26,227 nucleotides of DNA from SYAN01 sp049459795 (GCA_049459795.1 JBMUDS010000013.1:1-26227); one strand, 5' to 3'. Shown: positions 1-7,352, numbered from the stretch's first letter. A program made the numbers and translations. The notes: generated by a model not told the origin, from the letters alone.

Positions 1-1140
1 GCAGTTTTGGCGGCGCTTGGAACACCGCTAAGTAATAAGTATGCCGAGGGCTATCCAGGCAAGCGCTACTACGGTGGTTGTGAAGTCGTCGATATCGCAG
101 AAGAGATCGGAATCGCTCGAGCGAAGGAACTCTTCGGTGCCGAGCACGCGAACTTGCAACCACACTCTGGTGCGAGTGCGAATGTCGCGGTCTATCAAGC
201 TTTCACGAAACCTGGCGATACAGTCCTTGCGATGTCACTGGCTGAAGGTGGCCATTTAACGCACGGATCGAAAGTCAATTTCTCGGGGAAGTGGTTCAAC
301 GTCGTTTCATATGGTGTTCGTAAAGAGGATGAACGGATCGATTACGACGAGCTAGAGCGGCTTGCTCATGAACATAGACCGAAGATGATCTGTTCGGGCG
401 CGACTGCCTATCCGAGTCTGATCGACTTCGAGCGGATCAGAAGGATCTGTGATGCTGTTGGCGCGATCATGTGGGTCGATGCCGCGCACTTCATCGGACT
501 CGTCGCGGGCAAAGCGATCCCATCTCCTGTTCCCTACGCCGATGTCGTCTCTTTCACCACACACAAGGTCTTACGTGGCCCACGTGGTGGAATGATCCTT
601 TCCAAGGCGGAGCATGCTGCGGCGATCGATAAAGCAGTCTTCCCTGGAATGCAAGGTGGTCCCATCATGAGTGCGGTCGCAGCAAAGGCAGTTGCCCTGA
701 AAGAGTGCATGCAACCGCAGTATCAAAAGTACGCACGAGATGTGATCACCAATGCGAAAGCACTTGCGGCAGCGCTAGAGAAGGAAGGCATGCGAGCAGT
801 CTCTGGCGGAACCGAGACGCACCTTGCTTTGATCGATGTTCGAAGCACTGGCGTCAACGGCAAAGTCGCTGATGAACGATGTGGTCGATCCGGAATCACA
901 TTGAATAAGAATGCGATTCCTTTTGATCCCGAGAAACCCTCCATCACGAGCGGTATTCGCGTTGGAACACCTGCAACGACGACCCAAGGGATGGGTGTTT
1001 CAGAGATGAGTGAGATCGCAACCCTGATCAAAGAGGCGATTCGTGATGGTGAAGATGATGCGAAGGCGAATGCGATCAAATCTCGCGTCGCTACCCTCAC
1101 TGCGAAGTTCCCGGTCTATCCGAGACCCCATACCGCCTAA
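1..1140 (+). CDS. glyA: Serine hydroxymethyltransferase, 5'-truncated by window edge
   Basis: PLP enzyme interconverting serine plus tetrahydrofolate with glycine plus methylene-tetrahydrofolate in the cytoplasm, the main source of one-carbon units. The frame is open from base 1, and the first codons already match the family (AVLAALG followed by the NKYAEGYPGKRYYGG block), so the true start lies upstream and about 40 N-terminal residues are missing; the in-frame TTG at base 7 is not the start. Visible family blocks include QPHSGASAN, LAEGGHLTHG, and the PLP-lysine segment FTTHKVLRGPRGG, with the Schiff-base Lys at codon 189 of the visible part. It ends in TAA only 24 bases before wecA on the same strand, so co-transcription is possible. 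Function is near certain. Confidence 0.97.
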   Translation, partial: AVLAALGTPLSNKYAEGYPGKRYYGGCEVVDIAEEIGIARAKELFGAEHANLQPHSGASANVAVYQAFTKPGDTVLAMSLAEGGHLTHGSKVNFSGKWFNVVSYGVRKEDERIDYDELERLAHEHRPKMICSGATAYPSLIDFERIRRICDAVGAIMWVDAAHFIGLVAGKAIPSPVPYADVVSFTTHKVLRGPRGGMILSKAEHAAAIDKAVFPGMQGGPIMSAVAAKAVALKECMQPQYQKYARDVITNAKALAAALEKEGMRAVSGGTETHLALIDVRSTGVNGKVADERCGRSGITLNKNAIPFDPEKPSITSGIRVGTPATTTQGMGVSEMSEIATLIKEAIRDGEDDAKANAIKSRVATLTAKFPVYPRPHTA

Positions 1141-1164
1141 CGGCGCATAGCGATCGCTCGAATC

Positions 1165-2268
1165 GTGCGCGAATACCTCCTAACCCTCCTCATCGCAGCA
1201 GCAGTCACCTATGTGATCACGCCATGGATCGCGACAGTTGCGACGCGTGCGAAGGCGGTGGCGATGGTTCGAGAGCGAGATATCCATACTGTTGCAACGC
1301 CTCGGTGGGGCGGACTTGGCATGTGGCTCGCTTTCGCCGCGACACTCCTGATTGTCGATGGCCTCAATCTCGTCGGACGGTCTTTCACTCGTGAATTGAT
1401 GGGCGTCTTTCTTGCGACGACTTGTGTCGTGATCCTTGGCGCACTCGATGACAGATTCGAACTCGATGCGATCACGAAACTTGCCGGTCAATCCCTCGCA
1501 GCAAGCGTTCTGCTCTTCTATGGCGTGCAGATCCTCTGGATTCCAGTCAATGGCATCGTCATCTTGCCAACGAATATCGGTCAGTTCCTCACTGTCCTCG
1601 TCGTGGTGATCTGCATCAACGCGGTCAACTTCGTCGATGGACTTGATGGGCTCGCTGCCGGGATCGTCGCTATCTCAGCGGCTGCGCTCTTTGGTTTCGC
1701 TTATCTCTTGGCGGTCGAGAATGGCTTCTCTCGTGCTGGTGCACCTTCATTGGTCAGCGCGATCATGATCGGGCTCTGTCTCGGATTCTTGCCACATAAC
1801 TTCTTCCCGGCGCGGATCTTCATGGGTGATTCCGGGTCGATGCTCCTTGGACTGATGCTTGCTGCTTCTGCGATCACGCTCTCAAGTCAGGTCGATGTCA
1901 ACGCAGCGTTCTCAGAGAGTTTGATCCCAGCGCTCTTGCCGATTCTCCTTCCATTCATGGTCCTTGCTATCCCGTTGCTTGACTTCGCACTCGCCGTGAT
2001 ACGAAGGACGCGAGCAGGGAAGTCTCCCTTCGCGCCCGATAAGAAACATATCCATCACAAGTTGATGGAACTTGGGAATTCACAAGCACGTGCGACTGTC
2101 GTTCTTTATTTATGGACTGCGATGCTTGCGATCCCTGCGATGGCGACTGCGTTCTTGCCACTCTGGCAAGCGATCGTGATCGGTGTCGCGCTCCTATCGC
2201 TTTCACTGATCGTCAATAAGTCGAAGTTCGACCTAACGACGAAGAGAGTGAAGATCGATTATGAGTGA
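1165..2268 (+). CDS. wecA: Undecaprenyl-phosphate GlcNAc-1-phosphate transferase, WecA/TagO/Rfe family
   Basis: Polytopic membrane enzyme that transfers a sugar-1-phosphate (probably GlcNAc-1-P from UDP-GlcNAc) to the polyprenyl phosphate carrier, starting synthesis of a cell-wall glycopolymer. It has 367 residues with about ten or eleven hydrophobic segments. The family's catalytic Asp pair (LGALDDR, residues 95-96), the NFVDGLDGLA loop (155-164), the FMGDSGS segment (Asp222) and the HIHH motif (295-298) typical of the WecA/TagO branch rather than MraY are all visible. The start is GTG; I see no good Shine-Dalgarno. The 3' end overlaps the next gene by 8 bases (ATGAGTGA), suggesting translational coupling. 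In M. tuberculosis the equivalent gene (rfe, Rv1302) also sits just before the ATP synthase operon. The exact sugar substrate is inferred. Confidence 0.93.
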   Translation: MREYLLTLLIAAAVTYVITPWIATVATRAKAVAMVRERDIHTVATPRWGGLGMWLAFAATLLIVDGLNLVGRSFTRELMGVFLATTCVVILGALDDRFELDAITKLAGQSLAASVLLFYGVQILWIPVNGIVILPTNIGQFLTVLVVVICINAVNFVDGLDGLAAGIVAISAAALFGFAYLLAVENGFSRAGAPSLVSAIMIGLCLGFLPHNFFPARIFMGDSGSMLLGLMLAASAITLSSQVDVNAAFSESLIPALLPILLPFMVLAIPLLDFALAVIRRTRAGKSPFAPDKKHIHHKLMELGNSQARATVVLYLWTAMLAIPAMATAFLPLWQAIVIGVALLSLSLIVNKSKFDLTTKRVKIDYE

Positions 2269-2674
2269 AGTCTCCGGCCAAGAGTGGCACACCAAACTCT
2301 GGCGAGGAGCGCTACTGCCTTCGTTACTGACTGCGCTCATTGCTCTAGTCGTCGGTTACTTCGTACGAGGAGAACCTGGTCTCTGGGGAAGTGCGCTCGG
2401 CGCATTCACCGTCGTGATCTTCTTCTCTGTGCATCTCTTCGTTGCGCGCGTGGCACGCAACCTCGACCCTACGAGCACTATGTTGATCGCGATGCTCTCT
2501 TACTTCCTCAAAGTGGCGTTGATGGCGGTCTTCCTCATCGTGGTCACGCGAGTGACAGATCCTGCGACGATCGACCGGCCCAGCTTCGCGGTGGCCTCGT
2601 TAGCGCTCACTACTGCCTGGTTAGCAGGGGAGATTCGCGCATTTATGAAGATACGCTTGACCCCTGATGTCTGA
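2261..2674 (+). CDS. Small four-helix membrane protein, AtpI-like (Rv1303 position)
   Basis: A 137-residue protein with four predicted membrane helices (about residues 16-34, 41-63, 72-98, 106-124) and a short soluble N-terminus. Its position between wecA and the atp genes, its size and topology match the actinobacterial AtpI/Rv1303 type protein. AtpI-family proteins are thought to help c-ring assembly or supply Mg2+ to the ATP synthase; that role is inherited from the family and not shown by a motif here. It starts with ATG inside the end of wecA (8-base overlap) and itself overlaps the next gene by 8 bases, so the three genes look translationally coupled. Conservation is low in this family, so the AtpI assignment is moderately confident. 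Confidence 0.75.
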   Translation: MSEVSGQEWHTKLWRGALLPSLLTALIALVVGYFVRGEPGLWGSALGAFTVVIFFSVHLFVARVARNLDPTSTMLIAMLSYFLKVALMAVFLIVVTRVTDPATIDRPSFAVASLALTTAWLAGEIRAFMKIRLTPDV

Positions 2675-2894
2675 TAACGCGAATAGCTCGAATCCCTCCA
2701 ACGAGCCGAATCGTCGCGAAGAGGGCGCACTCTGGTCGATCTTCGGATACTTGCTCTCTGGGCTACTCGTATGGGGCGGAATTGGCTATGGCCTCGATCA
2801 CCTCTTGGACCGTGGCATCTTTACCCTTATCGGACTTCTGCTGGGAATGGGCTCCTCGCTCTACCTTGTGTGGATGCGCTTCGGGCGCAAGTAA
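2667..2894 (+). CDS. AtpZ/AtpI family two-helix membrane protein
   Basis: A 75-residue protein with a polar, Asn/Ser-rich N-terminus (about residues 1-20) and two membrane helices (about 23-40 and 50-70) separated by the short loop GLDHLLDRG. The pattern of the first helix GYLLSGLLVWGGIGYGLD followed by a Gly-rich second helix (LIGLLLGMGSSLYLVW) is that of the AtpZ/AtpI putative ATP synthase accessory family, proposed to act with AtpI in Fo assembly or Ca2+/Mg2+ movement. It overlaps the preceding gene by 8 bases. The window thus carries two adjacent small accessory membrane proteins before atpB. The spacer after it (2895-3061) is the longest before the atp genes and probably holds a promoter. 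Confidence 0.8.
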   Translation: MSDNANSSNPSNEPNRREEGALWSIFGYLLSGLLVWGGIGYGLDHLLDRGIFTLIGLLLGMGSSLYLVWMRFGRK

Positions 2895-2969
2895 CGCCTC
2901 GATAATTCGGGCCACTTAAGGCTCCATTCGGGGCCAGATTTCGATTTTCCTCGAAGACCCTTTCTCGTT

Positions 2970-2975
2970 TAGGGT
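2970..2975 (+). promoter_or_regulatory. Candidate -10 element for the atp operon
   Basis: TAGGGT in the 167-base spacer between the AtpZ-like gene and atpB. It matches the TAnnnT form seen at the other promoters proposed in this window. No convincing -35 hexamer lies 16-18 bases upstream. It would give a leader of about 80 bases before atpB. The hexamer also forms the right arm of a short inverted repeat (ACCCT at 2957-2961 with AGGGT at 2971-2975). Read-through from wecA is equally possible. Confidence 0.35.
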
Positions 2976-3061
2976 ACGGGCGCGCTCCGGAAGCATCGGT
3001 TCCCCGCGATGGCCAAGGAAGTTCAACAAACTTCAGATACGAAGCGAATCTCAGGAGAACT

Positions 3062-3844
3062 GTGTTGATCCAACTTGCTGCGACAGGCGAAGGTTTCAAC
3101 CCTCCCTCCGCCAAGGATTTCGATCTGCCACCTTTCATCGATGGCGTCGAATTCGCAACCAAGCCGATCCTTCTCGTCTTCCTCTCCGTCATCCTCATCT
3201 CAGTCTTCTTCATCGCCGCATCACGTAAAGCAGCGATCGTGCCATCCCGACTCCAATTTGCAGGTGAAGGCGTCTACAACTTCGTTCGCGAAGGACTTGC
3301 GCGCGACATCATCGGTCATGAGTTCTTGAAGTTCGTCCCTTATCTCTTCACTCTCTTCACATTCATCTTGGTCAACAACTGGTTCGGCATCATCCCGCTC
3401 CTTCAGTTCCCGACCATGTCGCGCGTCTCATTCCCTTATGTGCTCGCTGCGATCACATTCTTCGTCTTCCACTATGTCGGCATCAAGAAGCAGGGCGCGA
3501 TCAAGTACGTACGAGAGATCATGTTCATGCCAGGAGTTCCGAAGCCGGTCTATGTGCTCCTCACCCCGATCGAATTGGCGACCTTCTTCATCGTTCGCCC
3601 ACTGACCCTCTCGCTTCGTCTCTTCGCGAATATGTTCGCAGGCCACTTGCTCCTCTTGGTCTTCTTCCTTGGTGGAGAGCACCTCTTGATGGGTGTCCTT
3701 GGACTCAAGATCGTGAGCCCATTCGCCTTCTTGATCGGGATCGCCCTCACATTCTTCGAGTTCATGATCCAGGTCCTTCAGGCCTACATCTTCACCCTGC
3801 TCACTGCGCTCTATATCGCCGGCGCGTTGGCGGATGAGCATTAA
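3062..3844 (+). CDS. atpB: ATP synthase Fo subunit a
   Basis: Membrane stator half-channel of the F1Fo ATP synthase. It has 260 residues and five to six hydrophobic helices. The essential arginine is visible in SLRLFANMFAGH (Arg186, equal to E. coli aArg210). His195 and Glu233 occupy the places of E. coli Glu219 and His245, the swapped pair found in many other bacteria. The conserved LQAYIFTLLTALYI helix closes the protein. The start is uncertain by one codon: GTG at 3062 is only 4 bases from the AGGAG at 3053-3057, while the following TTG at 3065 has a better 7-base spacing. It is the first structural gene of the atp operon. Confidence 0.96.
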   Translation: MLIQLAATGEGFNPPSAKDFDLPPFIDGVEFATKPILLVFLSVILISVFFIAASRKAAIVPSRLQFAGEGVYNFVREGLARDIIGHEFLKFVPYLFTLFTFILVNNWFGIIPLLQFPTMSRVSFPYVLAAITFFVFHYVGIKKQGAIKYVREIMFMPGVPKPVYVLLTPIELATFFIVRPLTLSLRLFANMFAGHLLLLVFFLGGEHLLMGVLGLKIVSPFAFLIGIALTFFEFMIQVLQAYIFTLLTALYIAGALADEH

Positions 3845-3866
3845 TCCACGTAACGAGAAAAGAATT

Positions 3867-3889
3867 CCAGGTCTCACTCGGTGACCCGG
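3867..3889 (+). promoter_or_regulatory. Imperfect hairpin just upstream of atpE
   Basis: In the 68-base atpB-atpE spacer, GGTC-CAC can pair with GTG-ACC around a TCG loop, with a two-base bulge on the left arm and two more outer G-C pairs beyond one mismatch. It ends 7 bases before the strong purine-rich ribosome site AAGGAAAGG at 3896-3904. There is no T-tract, so it is not a classical terminator. In other bacteria the region before atpE raises translation or mRNA stability of the multi-copy c subunit; a similar role here is inference. Confidence 0.35.
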
Positions 3890-3912
3890 AGAAGTAAGGA
3901 AAGGTAAAGACA

Positions 3913-4116
3913 ATGGAAGGTACGCTCAATCTGGTCGGTTACGGCCTATCTGCGATCGGTCCTGCGATTGCGACCGGCATGATCTTCGCCGCATACATCA
4001 ATGGTGTGGCACGTCAGCCTGAGGCGCGTTCAGTTCTCCAGCCGATTGCATTCCTCGGATTCGCACTCGCTGAGGCGCTCGCACTCTTCGGTCTCGTCTT
4101 GGCCTTCGTTCTCTAA
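3913..4116 (+). CDS. atpE: ATP synthase Fo subunit c
   Basis: Proteolipid forming the rotating c-ring. It has 67 residues, at the short end for the family, and consists of two membrane helices joined by the conserved polar loop ARQPEA (Arg34-Gln35-Pro36). The ion-carrying carboxylate is Glu54 in FALAEALALFG, followed by Ala. Thr21 occupies the place of M. tuberculosis Asp28 (spacing 33 to the Glu in both). The helix-1 glycine motif is GPAIATG, i.e. GxAxAxG instead of GxGxGxG. The lack of the Gln/Ser-Thr set of Na+ rings suggests proton coupling. The ATG has a good ribosome site (AGGAAAGG, 8 bases away), consistent with the high stoichiometry needed. The next gene starts 11 bases after the stop. 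Confidence 0.96.
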   Translation: MEGTLNLVGYGLSAIGPAIATGMIFAAYINGVARQPEARSVLQPIAFLGFALAEALALFGLVLAFVL

Positions 4117-4127
4117 TTGAATAGATC

Positions 4128-4673
4128 ATGAGTTCAGATTTCATGGCTATGACCACTCTCGCAGCAGGTGAAGTGAATCCACTGATCCCGCATACCGCAG
4201 AGATCATCGCTGGTGCCATCGCGTTCGGATTGCTCTACTTCATCCTTCGTTCCAAGGTGACGCCGATGTTCGAGAAGGCTTTCACAGCTAGAACTGAAGC
4301 GATCCAAGGCGGGATCGAGAAGGCAGAGCGCGCACAACAAGAGGCTCAGGCAGCCCTGGAGACCTACACCAGGCAACTCGCTGATGCTCGTGGTGAAGCG
4401 CAGACGATTCGCGAAGAGGCTCGAGTGCAAGGTGCGGCGATCTTGGAAGAGATGCGTGCCAAGGCACAAGAGGAAGCTGCTCGAATCACACAAGCAGCAC
4501 AAGCCACGATCGAAGCGGAACGTCAGCAGGCGATCACATCACTTCGCAATGAGGTGGGTGCGCTCGCTACAGAATTGGCTTCGAAGATCGTCGGAGAAGC
4601 GCTTGATGATCATGTCCGACAGACTCGGATCGTCGATCGATTCCTCGAGGATCTCGAGAAGAGCAAGTCTTAA
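4128..4673 (+). CDS. atpF: ATP synthase Fo subunit b
   Basis: Peripheral stalk subunit linking Fo to F1. It has 181 residues: a short periplasmic N-terminus, one membrane helix (about residues 25-41, ending in FILRSKV), then a long charged amphipathic helix rich in Ala, Glu, Gln and Arg (about 50-150) that forms the dimeric stalk, and a C-terminus (SKIVGEALDDH) that contacts delta. I chose ATG 4128, 11 bases after atpE; ATGs at 4143 and 4149 are alternatives and none has a clear ribosome site. Unlike in mycobacteria, where a second b-like domain is fused to delta, here b and delta appear as separate ordinary subunits. It is followed by a 107-base spacer with unusual repeats. Confidence 0.94.
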   Translation: MSSDFMAMTTLAAGEVNPLIPHTAEIIAGAIAFGLLYFILRSKVTPMFEKAFTARTEAIQGGIEKAERAQQEAQAALETYTRQLADARGEAQTIREEARVQGAAILEEMRAKAQEEAARITQAAQATIEAERQQAITSLRNEVGALATELASKIVGEALDDHVRQTRIVDRFLEDLEKSKS

Positions 4674-4680
4674 GCCAAAG

Positions 4681-4720
4681 TATTCAATTGCGTTCAATTG
4701 CGTTCAATTGCATTCAATTG
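4681..4720 (+). repeat. Four exact-period 10-bp tandem repeats (NNTTCAATTG) between atpF and atpH
   Basis: Four consecutive 10-base units start at 4681, 4691, 4701 and 4711. Every unit ends in TTCAATTG; the first two bases vary (ta, cg, cg, ca). Each unit carries the palindrome CAATTG, so these palindromes recur once per DNA helical turn on one face. The base composition is much more A+T-rich than the flanking coding DNA. The array ends in a perfect inverted repeat (ATTCAATT, G, AATTGAAT at 4712-4728). I do not recognise it as a known repeat family. Confidence 0.9.
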
Positions 4721-4737
4721 AATTGAATCGCATTGAA
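4703..4737 (+). promoter_or_regulatory. Long imperfect hairpin at the end of the atpF-atpH repeat array
   Basis: Bases 4703-4717 can pair with 4723-4737 to give about 14 base pairs around the five-base loop TTGAA (4718-4722), interrupted only by single-base bulges at 4708 and 4729. Because the left arm is a repeated unit, upstream copies at 4681-4702 can compete for the same right arm, so alternative structures are possible. There is no T-tract. It lies 26 bases before the strong atpH ribosome site AGGAGGT (4764-4770). Possible roles are RNA processing, stabilisation of the Fo message or partial attenuation; none is shown. Confidence 0.6.
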
Positions 4738-4780
4738 GCTAAGAAAGAAGTGATGGGAAGGAGAGGAGGTCAAAGAGAAA

Positions 4781-5626
4781 ATGGCAGCGACTGAACTGAC
4801 TGGTTCTAGCAAGGTCTCTCTTGTAGCGCTTCGCGCTACTCTCGAGACTTCCTTTGGTTCGAAGAGCGCTACTGAGGTTGCGGCCTTCGCATCCGATCTC
4901 GCCGAGATACGTTCTGCGCTCGACTCTTCTTCTGGGCTTCGTCGCGCCCTCACGGATCCAGCGCGTAGCGCTGAGGCCAAGTCATCATTGGTCAAGGAAC
5001 TTTTTGGGAAAGTGGTGTCACCGAGTGCACTTTCCCTCATCGAGTCAGCGGTCTCACTCCGCTGGTCGAGTGGTAGCGACTTGGCAGATGCGATGGAAGC
5101 GATCACGGTCGAAGCACTCGCCATCAGTTCAGAACTTGTCGGCGAGAGTGAACTCCTTGAAGTCGAGATCTTGGCGATCGTAAGGAGCATCGAGTCCTCA
5201 GCAGAACTTCGCAACGGACTCAATGATCCTAAGTATCCGACCTCAGCGAAGCAGGAGATGCTCCACTCGCTTTTCGGTGGCGCTGTCTCTGCTTCGACCA
5301 CGAGAGTCCTCGATGCGATGATCACTTCGCTTCGTGGTCGAAATGTCGAGCGAACGCTCTCCCTCTACAGCAACTTGGTCTTGGCAAGGAAAGAGCGGAC
5401 TGTCGCTCACGTCAAGAGTGCCGTGGCGCTCGACGATGCGAGGCTTACCCGACTCGCAACTGCGCTCGAGAAGGCGCTGGGTCGAAAGATCCGTGTCGAT
5501 GTCGAAGTCGATGCACTTGTCATGGGCGGCATCTCGGTTCGTATCGGTGATGACCTCATCGATGGAACTGTGGTCAATCGTCTGATGGATGCGAGTCGTT
5601 CGCTTTCAGGCAAGGCGCTGAGGTAA
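4781..5626 (+). CDS. atpH: ATP synthase F1 subunit delta (long actinobacterial form)
   Basis: Stator subunit tying the b stalk to the top of F1. It has 281 residues, against about 180 in most bacteria; the extra length is typical of actinobacterial delta. The N-terminal part contains two related blocks (RRALTDPARSAEAKSSLVKELFG near residue 54 and RNGLNDPKYPTSAKQEMLHSLFG near residue 147), which suggests an internal duplication of the N-terminal helical domain. The C-terminal GGISVRIGDDLIDGTVVNRL is the conserved delta/OSCP ending. The ATG is preceded by a strong AGGAGGT (10 bases away), one of the clearest ribosome sites in the window, following the repeat-containing spacer. Confidence 0.95.
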   Translation: MAATELTGSSKVSLVALRATLETSFGSKSATEVAAFASDLAEIRSALDSSSGLRRALTDPARSAEAKSSLVKELFGKVVSPSALSLIESAVSLRWSSGSDLADAMEAITVEALAISSELVGESELLEVEILAIVRSIESSAELRNGLNDPKYPTSAKQEMLHSLFGGAVSASTTRVLDAMITSLRGRNVERTLSLYSNLVLARKERTVAHVKSAVALDDARLTRLATALEKALGRKIRVDVEVDALVMGGISVRIGDDLIDGTVVNRLMDASRSLSGKALR

Positions 5627-5639
5627 GAGTTACAAGGGT

Positions 5640-5723
5640 TTCAGAACAAGAAGATTCAGGAAAAGAAGTCCCAGCACAAGAAAAGAAGAGTTAGTCAGGC
5701 AAGAAGAGGAAAGAGGAAGAACC
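5640..5723 (+). promoter_or_regulatory. Purine-rich leader before atpA
   Basis: The 97-base spacer between atpH and atpA is strongly biased to A and G on the coding strand from about 5645, with recurring CAAGAA, AAGAAG and AGGAAA words and a final GAGGAAAGAGGAAG just before the atpA ATG. It contains several Shine-Dalgarno-like cores. Such a tract should stay unstructured and give ribosomes several landing sites, consistent with the high demand for alpha subunit. No promoter motif is evident. The regulatory role is inference from composition. Confidence 0.45.
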
Positions 5724-7349
5724 ATGGCAGATATCGCGATCAAGCCAGAGGCGATCAGGGATGCCTTAGCGAATTTCGTTAAGTCATATGACCCGAGCGC
5801 TGCTTCCCGCGATGAGATCGGCACCGTCACCGAAGCAGGCGACGGAATCGCTCGCGTCGAGGGACTTCCCTCCACGATGACGAACGAGTTGCTCAAGTTC
5901 GAGAACGGCACGCTCGGTCTCGCACTCAACCTCGACGTCCGTGAGATCGGCGTGGTCATCCTTGGTGAGTTCACCGGGATCGAGGAAGGAACCACAGTTC
6001 GTCGCACCGGCGAGATCCTCTCCGTACCTGTCGGTGACGCATTCTTAGGTCGCGTGGTTGATGCACTCGGTCGTCCGATCGATGGCAAGGGCGAGATCAA
6101 GGCGGATACGACTCGTGCCCTTGAACTTCAGGCGCCGACTGTTGTCCAGCGTCAACCTGTGAAGGAGCCATTGGCTACCGGTATCAAGGCGATCGATGCG
6201 ATGACCGCTATCGGTCGTGGCCAGCGCCAGTTGATCATCGGCGATCGTCAGACCGGCAAGACTGCGGTTGCGATCGACACCATCATCAATCAGCGCGAGA
6301 ACTGGAAGTCAGGCGATCCAAAGAAGCGCGTGAAGTGCATCTATGTTGCGATCGGTCAGAAGGGTTCCACCATCGCTTCCGTCAAGGCAGCTCTCGAAGA
6401 AGCAGGCGCGATGGAGTACACCACGATCGTTGCAGCACCTGCATCGGATCCAGCAGGCTTCAAGTACCTCGCTCCTTACACCGGTTCTGCGATTGGTCAG
6501 CACTGGATGTATGGCGGCGACCATGTATTGATCGTCTTCGATGATCTCTCGAAGCAAGCAGAGGCATATCGCTCCGTCTCGCTCCTTCTTCGTCGTCCAC
6601 CAGGTCGTGAGGCGTATCCAGGCGATGTCTTCTACTTACATTCACGTCTTCTCGAGCGTTGCGCGAAGCTCTCCGATGAGATGGGCGGCGGTTCGATGAC
6701 CGGTCTTCCGATCATCGAGACCAAAGGAAACGACGTCTCTGCATTCATCCCGACCAACGTCATCTCGATCACCGATGGACAGTGCTTCCTTGAGACTGAC
6801 CTCTTCAACGCAGGTGTACGTCCTGCTATCAACGTCGGTATCTCGGTCTCTCGTGTCGGTGGTTCAGCACAGACAAAGGCGATGAAGAAGATCGCAGGTC
6901 GTCTCCGTCTCGATCTCGCACAGTTCCGCGAGTTGGAAGCATTCGCTGCTTTCGGTTCCGACCTCGATGCGGCATCGAAGGCACAGCTCGAGCGCGGTTC
7001 ACGTCTCGTCGAACTCTTGAAGCAGGGTCAGTACAGCCCATTCTCACTCGAGCGCATGATCGTCTCGATCTGGGCTGGAACGACAGGTCAGCTCGATGAC
7101 ATCCCAGTCGTCGATATCCGTCGCTTCGAGACTGAGTTCTTGGACTTCATCGCCCGTGAGCGAAAGGCGATCTTCGATGTGATCGCTGAAACCAAGGAAC
7201 TCTCAGATGACACTGTCGCGAAGATGACTGAGGCAGTGACTGCCTTCAAGCAACAGTTCAGATCATCCGGTGCAGCCAAGATCAATGAGGCAGAGGTCGC
7301 TGCTGAAGGTCATGATGCACAAGAGCAGATCACGAGGTTCAAGAAGTAG
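5724..7349 (+). CDS. atpA: ATP synthase F1 subunit alpha
   Basis: Non-catalytic nucleotide-binding subunit of F1. It has 541 residues, normal for actinobacteria. The Walker A motif is GDRQTGKT (residues 173-180), the Walker B strand is VLIVFDDLSKQAEAYR, the PPGREAYPGDVFYLHSRLLER block follows, and the arginine finger that completes the catalytic site on beta is in SVSRVGGSAQTKAMK. The start ATG has an extended purine-rich ribosome site. Only three bases separate the stop from atpG. Coding sequence here shows the strong GAT, ATC and GTC preference seen across the window. Confidence 0.98.
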   Translation: MADIAIKPEAIRDALANFVKSYDPSAASRDEIGTVTEAGDGIARVEGLPSTMTNELLKFENGTLGLALNLDVREIGVVILGEFTGIEEGTTVRRTGEILSVPVGDAFLGRVVDALGRPIDGKGEIKADTTRALELQAPTVVQRQPVKEPLATGIKAIDAMTAIGRGQRQLIIGDRQTGKTAVAIDTIINQRENWKSGDPKKRVKCIYVAIGQKGSTIASVKAALEEAGAMEYTTIVAAPASDPAGFKYLAPYTGSAIGQHWMYGGDHVLIVFDDLSKQAEAYRSVSLLLRRPPGREAYPGDVFYLHSRLLERCAKLSDEMGGGSMTGLPIIETKGNDVSAFIPTNVISITDGQCFLETDLFNAGVRPAINVGISVSRVGGSAQTKAMKKIAGRLRLDLAQFRELEAFAAFGSDLDAASKAQLERGSRLVELLKQGQYSPFSLERMIVSIWAGTTGQLDDIPVVDIRRFETEFLDFIARERKAIFDVIAETKELSDDTVAKMTEAVTAFKQQFRSSGAAKINEAEVAAEGHDAQEQITRFKK

Positions 7350-7352
7350 ATC

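Noticed and set aside
1150..1157. GCGATCGC as a HIP1-type element
   Set aside because: Only two copies noticed in the window, explained by the general GATC excess.
4681..4740. CRISPR-like array
   Set aside because: Units are 10 bases with no spacers and no cas genes nearby.
4384..4794. 136-codon open frame crossing the atpF end and the repeat array
   Set aside because: It is the +1 frame of atpF with Arg/Lys-rich nonsense and runs through the repeats; atpF itself matches its family fully.
4714..5325. 203-codon minus-strand frame opposite atpH
   Set aside because: Ser/Ala-rich shadow of the delta gene; no family resemblance and no promoter or ribosome site.
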